Assembly: GCA_043738425.1 (NCBI GenBank)
Contig: JAYUGJ010000097.1
Span: forward strand, 1-12,730
Direction: 5' to 3'
Length of the DNA: 12,730 bases
DNA from: PBB1 sp043738425
GTDB taxonomy: Bacteria; Pseudomonadota; Gammaproteobacteria; Burkholderiales; Burkholderiaceae_C
Part shown: positions 6,934 through 12,730 of the stretch, piece by piece
Layout of the letters: each line of letters begins with the position of its first letter
Numbering within the stretch: the first letter of the stretch is position 1
Notes under the pieces: model-generated
Database searches by the model: none
What the model was told of the DNA's origin: nothing
What the model saw: only the letters and a program-made list of their open reading frames with translations
Translations under genes and position numbers: made by a program

Positions 6934-8376
6934 ATGGGTACGAAGCTGAAGATTTCAGGGTGGTTGGTGCTGGGTGCCGTGGCAGGTGCACTGGCCACGA
7001 TGCAGCTGCAGGCCACCGCGCGCAGTTCGGTCAACGCGCTCCCGTTGGAAGAGTTGCAGCAACTCGCCGCGGTGTTCGGCATGGTCAAAAGCGACTATGT
7101 CGAAGCGGTCGATGAGAAAAAGCTGATCACTGACGCGATCGGCGGCATGGTGGCGGGGCTGGACCCACATTCGCAGTACTTCGACAAAAAAAGCTTCAAA
7201 GAATTTCGCGAAGGCACCACCGGCCGTTTTGTCGGTGTGGGCATCGAAATCGGCATGGAGGACGGCCTGGTCAAGGTGGTCACGCCGATTGAAGGATCAC
7301 CCGCGTTTCGCGCGGGACTGAAAAGCGGCGACCTGATTACCAAGATCGATGAAACAGCGGTCAAAGGGCTGAGCATGGAGCAAGCGGTCAAACGCATGCG
7401 CGGCGAGCCCGGCACCAAAGTGCTGCTGACGATTTTCCGCAAGGCCGAAACGCGCAGCTTTCCGGTAACTATCGTGCGCGAAGAAATCCGCACGGTCAGC
7501 GTGCGCGCGAAACTGGTCGAGCCGGGGTACGCCTGGTTGCGGGTCGGTCAGTTCCAAGACCGCACGGTCGAAGACTTCACCCGAAAAATCGAAGAGCTGT
7601 ACAAACAAGACCCGAACCTGCAGGGCATCGTGCTCGATTTGCGCAACGACCCAGGCGGTTTGCTGGAAGCATCGGTTGCCATATCGGCAGCGTTTTTGCC
7701 GAGCGATGTGACGGTGGTGTCGACCAACGGGCAAATTGCCGATTCGAAGGCGGTGTTCAAAGCGTCGCCTGAGTTCTATTTGCGCCGTGGTGGTGTCGAC
7801 CCGCTCAAGCGTTTGCCCGACGCGCTGAAGTCGGTGCCGCTGGTGGTGTTGGTGAACGAAGGGTCGGCGTCGGCCAGTGAGATCGTTGCCGGCGCGCTGC
7901 AAGACCACAAACGCGCGATCGTGATGGGTGCGCAAACGTTCGGTAAGGGCTCGGTGCAAACCGTGCGCCAGTTGTCACCCGACACCGCACTGAAAATCAC
8001 CACCGCGCGCTACTACACGCCGACCGGTAAATCGATTCAAGCCAAAGGCATCGTGCCTGACGTGATGCTCGACGAGACCGCCGAGGGCAACATGTTCTCG
8101 GCGCTGCGCCCGCGCGAAGCCGATTTGGAAAAGCATTTGCAAAGCGGCCAGGGTGCCGAGCAAAAAGACGAAGCGCGGGAGCGCGCGCGCGCCGAAGCAC
8201 GCAAAAAGCTGGAGGACGAAAACGCCAAAAAAGCGCCCGGCCCCGTCAAGCCGTTGCCTGAATTTGGCAGTGAAGGCGACTTCCAGCTGACCCAGGCGAT
8301 CAACCGCCTGAAAGGCAAACCGGTGTTGATCAGCAAGACGATGTCCGAACGCAAGGTCGAGACCGAAGCCAACTGA
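6934..8376 (+). CDS. ctpA: C-terminal processing peptidase (S41 family, periplasmic serine protease)
   Basis: A 480-residue protease that trims or degrades periplasmic and membrane proteins from the C terminus. An N-terminal hydrophobic segment (ISGWLVLGAVAGALATMQLQ) acts as signal or membrane anchor. A PDZ domain spans about residues 97-175 (GRFVGVGIEIG, PAFRAGLKSGDLITKID). The S41 core holds VLDLRNDPGG and the catalytic pair: Ser313 in GSASASE and Lys338 in FGKGSVQ, 25 residues apart as in Prc and CtpB. The tail after about residue 400 is charged (DEARERARAEARKKLEDE), as in many proteobacterial CtpA proteins. ATG 6934 is preferred, with GAGGGA just upstream and the family MGxKLK start; ATG 6907 also has GAGGG before it and would add nine residues. 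The gene is followed by a clear terminator, so it is probably transcribed alone. Confidence 0.93.
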   Translation: MGTKLKISGWLVLGAVAGALATMQLQATARSSVNALPLEELQQLAAVFGMVKSDYVEAVDEKKLITDAIGGMVAGLDPHSQYFDKKSFKEFREGTTGRFVGVGIEIGMEDGLVKVVTPIEGSPAFRAGLKSGDLITKIDETAVKGLSMEQAVKRMRGEPGTKVLLTIFRKAETRSFPVTIVREEIRTVSVRAKLVEPGYAWLRVGQFQDRTVEDFTRKIEELYKQDPNLQGIVLDLRNDPGGLLEASVAISAAFLPSDVTVVSTNGQIADSKAVFKASPEFYLRRGGVDPLKRLPDALKSVPLVVLVNEGSASASEIVAGALQDHKRAIVMGAQTFGKGSVQTVRQLSPDTALKITTARYYTPTGKSIQAKGIVPDVMLDETAEGNMFSALRPREADLEKHLQSGQGAEQKDEARERARAEARKKLEDENAKKAPGPVKPLPEFGSEGDFQLTQAINRLKGKPVLISKTMSERKVETEAN

Positions 8377-8400
8377 CAGGCACTGCCGCACGGAGCATGG

Positions 8401-8427
8401 AAACGCCCGCAACGCGCGGGCGTTTTT
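8401..8427 (+). terminator. Rho-independent terminator after ctpA
   Basis: A perfect 10-bp stem, AAACGCCCGC (8401-8410) with GCGGGCGTTT (8416-8425), closes on a 5-nt loop AACGC, and the T run continues to 8427. It starts 24 bp after the ctpA stop and separates ctpA from the moeB group. Confidence 0.9.
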
Positions 8428-8494
8428 CATGGCCATGCGGCTCGCACACCGTGGGCAGCTTCGCCGTGCCAGCACAACGCCGAAAATGCAACGC

Positions 8495-9286
8495 ATGAAT
8501 GACGACCAGCTGCTGCGTTACTCGCGGCACATCTTGCTCGACGACATCGGCATCGAGGGCCAACGGCAGCTGCTGGCATCGCACGTGCTGGTCATCGGTG
8601 CGGGTGGCTTGGGCTCGCCGGTGGCGATGTTTTTGGCGTCGGCCGGGGTCGACTTGCTGACGGTGGTCGACGACGACGTGGTCGACCTGACCAATTTGCA
8701 GCGGCAAATTGCGCACACCTTCGCCCGCGTGGGTCGGCCCAAAGTCGAGTCAGTGGCCGCGGCAGTACATGCCATCAACGCCGACGTGCGGGTGGTGGCA
8801 TTGCAAGCGCGCGCCGATGCCGATCAGTTGGCGCGACTGGTCGCCACAGCCGACGTGGTCGTCGATTGCAGCGACAACTTCGCCACCCGCCATGCGGTGA
8901 ACGCGGCTTGCGTGCAGCACGCCAAGCCGCTGGTGTCGGGCGCGGCAACCGGCTTCGACGGGCAGATATCGGTATACGACGTGCGCGATGCGCACAACCC
9001 GTGCTATGCCTGCATCTTTCCGCCCACGGCCGGCTTTGCGGAAACCCGCTGCGCCACCATGGGCGTGTTTGCGCCGCTGGTGGGCATCATCGGCAGCATG
9101 CAAGCGGCCGAAGCGCTGAAGCTGCTGGCCCACGTGGGCAGTTCACTGGCCGGGCGACTGCACATGCTCGATGCGCGGCGCATGGAATGGACCGACCTGC
9201 ACCTGGTGCGCGACACGGCCTGCCCGGTGTGCGCGCCGCTGCGCTTGCCACTTGCCGAATTGGCACCTTCTGACAACCCACACTGA
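8495..9286 (+). CDS. moeB: MoeB/ThiF/HesA-family sulfur-carrier adenylyltransferase
   Basis: A 263-residue E1-like enzyme that adenylates the C-terminal Gly-Gly of a small sulfur-carrier protein (MoaD in molybdopterin synthesis, ThiS in thiamine synthesis). It begins with the family N terminus MNDDQLLRYSRHILLDDIGIEGQ, has the nucleotide-binding GAGGLG at residues 35-40, DNFATR after the ATP pocket, two zinc-type CxxC pairs (Cys170/173 and Cys243/246) and RCATMGVFAPLVG with Cys186. No rhodanese domain is attached, so this is the short MoeB/ThiF type; which carrier it serves cannot be told without moaD or thiS nearby. ATG 8495 is chosen by family N terminus; 8486 is an in-frame alternative, and 8429 is excluded because it abuts the ctpA terminator. 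It is 11 bp ahead of the next gene, so they are likely co-transcribed. Confidence 0.88.
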   Translation: MNDDQLLRYSRHILLDDIGIEGQRQLLASHVLVIGAGGLGSPVAMFLASAGVDLLTVVDDDVVDLTNLQRQIAHTFARVGRPKVESVAAAVHAINADVRVVALQARADADQLARLVATADVVVDCSDNFATRHAVNAACVQHAKPLVSGAATGFDGQISVYDVRDAHNPCYACIFPPTAGFAETRCATMGVFAPLVGIIGSMQAAEALKLLAHVGSSLAGRLHMLDARRMEWTDLHLVRDTACPVCAPLRLPLAELAPSDNPH

Positions 9287-9296
9287 GCTGCACCGC

Positions 9297-10211
9297 ATGG
9301 ACCTACGCAAAGAACTCACCGCCCGCAACTTTCCGACCGCTGAACAAGAGGCGAAGTCGGTCGAGAAGGTGGCCACGCCATCGTCGCGCTACACCGGCGC
9401 GAAAAGCGCGTACCGGTTGGCCTTCACCGACAACGAATTTTTGCTGCGCGACGAATTGCGGCCGGTGCGTATGCAGCTGGAATTGCTGAAGCCCGAGCTG
9501 GTGCAAAAAGAAGCCGGCATCGAATCGACCATCGTCATTTTTGGCAGCGCGCGCATCCATTCACCCGAGGTGGCCGCAGCGGAATTGGCCGCCGCCAAGC
9601 GCAGCGACAACGCGCAGGCGGTGCGTGCGACCGAGATGCGCATGCAGATGTCGCACTACTACGACGAAGCGCACCGGTTTGCCGCACTGGTGACCCGCCG
9701 CACTGCCGAGCTGGGCGTGCCGGTGTACGTGGTCACAGGCGGCGGGCCCGGCATCATGGAGGCCGGCAACCGTGGCGCGTTCGATGTGGGCGGCAGAAGC
9801 ATCGGCCTGAACGTGGTGCTGCCGCACGAGCAAGAGCCCAACCAATACATCACGCCCGAGCTGTGTTTTCAGTTCCACTACTTTGCGCTGCGCAAGATGC
9901 ATTTTTTGATGCGCAGCATTGCGCTGGTGTGTTTTCCGGGTGGCTTCGGCACGCTGGATGAGTTGTTTGAAACGCTCACGCTGGTACAAACCGGCAAGTG
10001 CCGCAAGCGGCCGATATTGCTGTTCGGGCGGGCATTCTGGTCGCGGCTGATCAACTTCGATGTGCTGATCGAGACCGGCATGATTTCGCCTGACGACGTG
10101 CACTTGTTTCGCTACGTCGAGACCGCCGAAGAAGCCTGGGCCGCGCTCGAATCGGAATACGGCTTCGACCTGCCGACCAGCCAAACTGGCGAATTCGCGG
10201 TCGATATTTGA
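9297..10211 (+). CDS. LOG-family Rossmann protein (TIGR00730-like, probable nucleotide 5'-monophosphate phosphoribohydrolase)
   Basis: A 304-residue cytoplasmic protein with both signatures of the LOG family (often mislabelled lysine decarboxylase): GGGPGIMEAGNRGA beginning at residue 148 and PGGFGTLDE at 214-222. In LOG and PpnN-type enzymes these form the site that cleaves the base from nucleoside 5'-monophosphates. An N-terminal extension of about 75 residues (ARNFPTAEQEAKSVEKV and onward) precedes the Rossmann strand IVIFGSARI; it makes the protein longer than the roughly 190-residue plant-type LOG enzymes, and its substrate is not evident. ATG 9297 follows the moeB stop by 10 bp, with no strong Shine-Dalgarno, suggesting translational coupling. 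The arginase gene follows after 42 bp. Confidence 0.85.
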   Translation: MDLRKELTARNFPTAEQEAKSVEKVATPSSRYTGAKSAYRLAFTDNEFLLRDELRPVRMQLELLKPELVQKEAGIESTIVIFGSARIHSPEVAAAELAAAKRSDNAQAVRATEMRMQMSHYYDEAHRFAALVTRRTAELGVPVYVVTGGGPGIMEAGNRGAFDVGGRSIGLNVVLPHEQEPNQYITPELCFQFHYFALRKMHFLMRSIALVCFPGGFGTLDELFETLTLVQTGKCRKRPILLFGRAFWSRLINFDVLIETGMISPDDVHLFRYVETAEEAWAALESEYGFDLPTSQTGEFAVDI

Positions 10212-10253
10212 GTCGAACGCGCCGCGCTTGAACCGTCATCGGGCCGTTTGCAC

Positions 10254-11168
10254 ATGAACCCACACCTCAGCCTGATCGGCGCACCCACCGACATAGGCGC
10301 AGGCACGCGCGGAGCCAGCATGGGACCCGAAGCATTGCGTGTCGCGAACATCGTGACGGTGCTGCAAAGCCACGGCCTGGAAGTGCTCGACCGTGGCAAC
10401 CTGAGTGGCCCGACCAACCCGTGGCTGCCGCCGGTGGACGGCTTGCGGCATCTGGCCGAAGTGGTCGAATGGAATCGCACCGTGCATGCGGCGGTGTACG
10501 CCGAGCTGCAACTCGGCCGCCTGCCGGTGTTGCTGGGTGGCGACCACTGCGTGGGCATCGGTTCCATCAGCGCGGTGGCGCGCCATTGCCGTGACACCGG
10601 CAAAAAGCTGCGCGTGCTGTGGCTCGATGCGCATGCCGACTTCAACACCCACACGCTGACGCCCAGCGGCAATTTGCACGGCATGCCGCTCGCATGTTTG
10701 TGCGGTCACGGGCCTATAGACCTGACCCAGCTCGGCGGCCAGGTGCCCGCGATCCAGCCGAAGTGGGTGCGGCAAATCGGCATCCGCAGCGTCGACCCCG
10801 GCGAAAAGCACTTGCTGCAGGCGCAAGAAATGGAAGTGTTCGACATGCGCTTCATCGACGAGATGGGCATGCGCCACGCGATGGAATTGGCGCTCGCCAC
10901 CATCGACGCCAACACCCACCTGCATGTCAGCTTCGATGTCGATTTTTTAGATGTGTCGATCGCCCCCGGCGTAGCCACCACCGTGCGCGGCGGCCCGACC
11001 TACCGCGAAGCCCAGCTGTGCATGGAAATGATCGCCGACACCGGCCGCCTGGCCAGCCTCGATGTGATGGAACTCAACCCCGCCCTCGATGTGCGCAACC
11101 AAACCGCTGAAGTTGCCGTGGATCTGATCGAGAGCCTGTTCGGGAAGAGCACGCTGATGCGGCGGTGA
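10254..11168 (+). CDS. rocF: Arginase (L-arginine amidinohydrolase)
   Basis: A 304-residue manganese enzyme of the ureohydrolase family that splits arginine into ornithine and urea. The metal ligands are in place: His98 in GGDHCVGIGS, Asp125, His127 and Asp129 in DAHADFN, and Asp228 and Asp230 in SFDVDFLD. The substrate loop GNLHGM and a glutamate at 273 in MELNP agree with arginase rather than agmatinase. The usual LDPxxAPGxGT reads LDVSIAPGVATTVRGG here, so the proline after LD is replaced by valine; the ligands are unaffected. ATG 10254 begins the family N terminus (LSLIGAPTDIGAGTRG); a TTG two codons earlier is possible. No transporter or ornithine pathway gene is beside it; it is the last gene of the moeB-LOG-arginase run. 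No terminator stands out in the 34 bp after it. Confidence 0.92.
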   Translation: MNPHLSLIGAPTDIGAGTRGASMGPEALRVANIVTVLQSHGLEVLDRGNLSGPTNPWLPPVDGLRHLAEVVEWNRTVHAAVYAELQLGRLPVLLGGDHCVGIGSISAVARHCRDTGKKLRVLWLDAHADFNTHTLTPSGNLHGMPLACLCGHGPIDLTQLGGQVPAIQPKWVRQIGIRSVDPGEKHLLQAQEMEVFDMRFIDEMGMRHAMELALATIDANTHLHVSFDVDFLDVSIAPGVATTVRGGPTYREAQLCMEMIADTGRLASLDVMELNPALDVRNQTAEVAVDLIESLFGKSTLMRR

Positions 11169-11202
11169 CGGCAGTTCGTCGATGAACGCCTGACTATTCA
11201 CC

Positions 11203-11242
11203 TGTCATCTGGAAAGTAGTCTAGACTATTTTCCAGATGACA
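11203..11242. promoter_or_regulatory. 40-bp near-perfect palindrome spanning the ATPase start codon
   Basis: The left arm 11203-11222 begins TGTCATCTGGAAA and ends TAGTCT; the right arm 11223-11242 begins AGACTA and ends TTTCCAGATGACA. Nineteen of 20 pairs match; the exception (G 11216 against T 11229) would be a G-U pair in RNA. The ATG of the ATPase gene (11237-11239) lies within the right arm. As DNA this is a possible operator; as RNA it would hide the start codon in a very stable hairpin. It also overlaps a -10-like TAGACT (11222-11227). Confidence 0.9.
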
Positions 11243-12385
11243 CTCGATTCGTCAGTTCGAAGCCTTGCCAATGCCGTCCGCCGCGACCTGGGTCGCAAGC
11301 TGGTGCTGCTGACCGGGGCGCGTCAATCGGGCAAAACAACGCTCGCGAAGCAGTTGATGGCCGAGTTCGAGCCCGCTCAGTACCTCAACTGGGACGTGCC
11401 CGCCGACCGGTCGTTGATCGCCGATCACGCCTGGTCTCCCAAGGCGCGGCTGCTGGTCTTCGACGAAATCCACAAGATGGCCGAGTGGAAAACCTTCCTC
11501 AAAGGTGCCTGGGACGGCCGCAGTGCGGGGCAAGCAATGCTGGTCACCGGCAGCGCGCGCATGGACACCTTCCGGCAGGGCGGTGAATCGCTGGCGGGCC
11601 GCTACTACAACTGGCGGCTGCATCCGTTTTCCGTTCGCGAACTGATCGAAACGCAAGGCCTCAGCGCAGACGAGGCCCTGGCCCGCCTGCTGGAGCGCGG
11701 CGGCTTTCCCGAACCCTGCCTTACCGACAGCGCCGTCGAGGCCGACCGGTGGCGCGCGCAATACAGCACCGACCTGATCCGCGAAGACGTACTCGACTTT
11801 TCGCGCGTGCACGAGGTGCGTTCGCTGCAATTGATGTTCACGATGCTGCGCGAACGGGTGGGCTCGCCGATCAAGGTATCGAGCCTGGCGCAGGCGCTGC
11901 AAATTTCGCCCACCACCGCCGCGCGCTACCTCGACATCCTGGAAGCGCTGTACGTCGTCTTTCGCGTCACGCCTTGGCACCGCGACGTATCGCGCAGTTT
12001 GCTCAAGGAAGCCAAGGTCTACTTTCTCGACACCGGTCTGGTCATCGGCGACGCGGGCGCCCGACTGGAAAACGCCGTCGCTGCGATGCTGCTTAAGCAC
12101 TGCCACCACCGACAGGACGCCGAGGGCATGCCCATCGCGCTGCACACCATCCGCGACAAGGAGCACCACGAGATCGACTTCGTGCTGGCCGACGGCGACG
12201 CCGTCACCGACCTCATCGAAGTCAAGCTCAGCGATCCGGTGCCCAGCGCCTACCTGCACCGCATGGCCGAACGATTCGCCAGCGCAAACGCCGTGCAGCT
12301 GGTCACCGATCTGCGACAGCCCGCCCAACGCGGGCGGGTCGAGGTGGTGGAGGCAGCGCAGTGGTTGGCGGAGCTGGCGGCATAA
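11237..12385 (+). CDS. AAA_14/DUF4143-type ATPase of unknown role
   Basis: A 382-residue protein of the family in which an N-terminal AAA_14 ATPase is joined to a C-terminal DUF4143 domain. Walker A is GARQSGKT at residues 27-34 with Lys33, and Walker B is LLVFDEIH with Asp76/Glu77. The sensor-like segment VTGSARMDTFRQGGESLAGR is characteristic. A winged-helix-like region (KVSSLAQALQISPTTAARYLDILEAL) follows, and the end has a nuclease-fold-like pattern, EIDFVLADGD then IEVK, with Glu312, Asp314, Glu328 and Lys330. The biological role of this widespread family is not established. No Shine-Dalgarno can be seen before ATG 11237, which lies inside the 40-bp palindrome; a short or leaderless transcript is possible. 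It sits between arginase and cas3, where core genes give way to an accessory segment; a defence or mobile-element link is inference from position only. Confidence 0.88.
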   Translation: MTLDSSVRSLANAVRRDLGRKLVLLTGARQSGKTTLAKQLMAEFEPAQYLNWDVPADRSLIADHAWSPKARLLVFDEIHKMAEWKTFLKGAWDGRSAGQAMLVTGSARMDTFRQGGESLAGRYYNWRLHPFSVRELIETQGLSADEALARLLERGGFPEPCLTDSAVEADRWRAQYSTDLIREDVLDFSRVHEVRSLQLMFTMLRERVGSPIKVSSLAQALQISPTTAARYLDILEALYVVFRVTPWHRDVSRSLLKEAKVYFLDTGLVIGDAGARLENAVAAMLLKHCHHRQDAEGMPIALHTIRDKEHHEIDFVLADGDAVTDLIEVKLSDPVPSAYLHRMAERFASANAVQLVTDLRQPAQRGRVEVVEAAQWLAELAA

Positions 12386-12409
12386 CAGTCCTGCGATTGG
12401 AAATATTTT

Positions 12410-12438
12410 TTTACTGGCTCACGCCATGAGCCTTTAAT
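12410..12438 (+). promoter_or_regulatory. Predicted cas3 promoter with a 17-bp inverted repeat as its spacer
   Basis: The -35 candidate TTTACT (12410-12415) and the -10 candidate TTTAAT (12433-12438) are 17 bp apart and match sigma-70 consensus at 4 and 5 of 6 positions. The spacer is an inverted repeat, GGCTCA-CGCCA-TGAGCC (12416-12432). The expected transcript start near 12445 leaves a leader of about 25 bases before the cas3 ATG. The same repeat followed by TTTAATTT could instead be a weak terminator for the ATPase gene; both may hold. Confidence 0.5.
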
Positions 12439-12469
12439 TTGAAATCATCGCCTCACAACCGAAGAGTCC

Positions 12470-12730
12470 ATGAAACCTATTCCACCCTTCGCCGCGCACC
12501 ATCGCAAAGTAGATAACGAATGGCAGACGCTGCTGGATCATCTCCTCGGCGTGGCTGCATTCGCAAAACAGTTCGCCAGCAAACTGAATCTCGGCAAGCT
12601 GGGCGAATTGATCGGCCTTCTCCACGACTTGGGCAAGCACAGCCAAGCCTTTCAGGCTTACCTGAAGTCAGCCACCGGCGCGCTGAATCAAGACGAGGAC
12701 GAAGACTGGGTCGATGCCGTCAGCCTCAAG
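12470..12730 (+). CDS. cas3: CRISPR-associated Cas3, HD nuclease domain (3' end outside window)
   Basis: Only the first 87 codons are inside the window. The protein begins MKPIPPFAAHH and shows an HD phosphohydrolase/nuclease pattern: His24 in LLDHLLGVAAFAKQFA, then His52-Asp53 in IGLLHDLGKHSQAFQAYL, with Lys56. The arrangement of a first His, about 28 residues, then HDLGKxxxxFQxY is that of the Cas3 HD domain, which cuts single-stranded DNA during type I CRISPR interference. Whether a DExD/H helicase domain follows in the same protein, as is usual, cannot be seen. The ATG is preceded by GAAGAG at short distance. The 84 bp since the ATPase stop hold a good promoter candidate, so cas3 probably starts its own operon. 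The subtype cannot be assigned from this fragment, and no repeat array is in the window. Confidence 0.85.
   Translation, partial: MKPIPPFAAHHRKVDNEWQTLLDHLLGVAAFAKQFASKLNLGKLGELIGLLHDLGKHSQAFQAYLKSATGALNQDEDEDWVDAVSLK

Noticed and set aside
12398..12415. TGGAAA-N9-ACT after the ATPase gene as a second copy of the start palindrome
   Set aside because: Only 11 of 18 bases agree with 11210-11227 and the dyad is missing; within chance.
12434..12646. Minus-strand open frame opposite cas3
   Set aside because: It is the complement of the Cas3 HD coding region, whose HDLGK motif marks the plus strand as coding.

Overview
The window looks like a piece of chromosome from a high-GC betaproteobacterium, most likely a Burkholderiales/Comamonadaceae relative. 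This rests on base composition, the betaproteobacterial look of the ctpA-moeB pair, the NhaR-like regulator and the RocF-type arginase; no 16S or other strict marker is present, so the placement is inference.

Left part (1-4922): the 3' part of a tamB gene, cut by the window edge, is followed by a tRNA-Arg(CCU). Facing them on the minus strand are an outer-membrane beta-barrel porin and, upstream of it, a TerC/Alx-family membrane protein. A 13-bp tandem repeat lies between the tRNA and the end of the porin gene.

Middle (4923-8427): an NhaR-like LysR regulator is divergent from terC. A small TerB-like protein converges on it. A stretch of about 490 bp without a convincing gene follows, then the periplasmic processing protease ctpA, closed by a clear intrinsic terminator.

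Right part (8495-11168): three closely spaced plus-strand genes, a MoeB/ThiF-type adenylyltransferase, a LOG-family Rossmann protein and an arginase, probably a housekeeping operon.

Accessory edge (11169-12730): the core gene run ends after the arginase. A DUF4143-type AAA ATPase begins inside a 40-bp near-perfect palindrome that includes its start codon. After it comes the first 87 codons of a Cas3 HD-domain protein, the left end of a CRISPR-Cas locus that continues beyond the window. The predicted cas3 promoter holds a 17-bp inverted repeat that exactly fills its -35/-10 spacer. These last 1.5 kb are the most interesting part of the window.

How the genes work together: TamB and the porin belong to envelope biogenesis and permeability, CtpA to envelope proteolysis, and NhaR with TerC/Alx suggests a cation or pH response. 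The ATPase and Cas3 mark the start of a defence/accessory segment.
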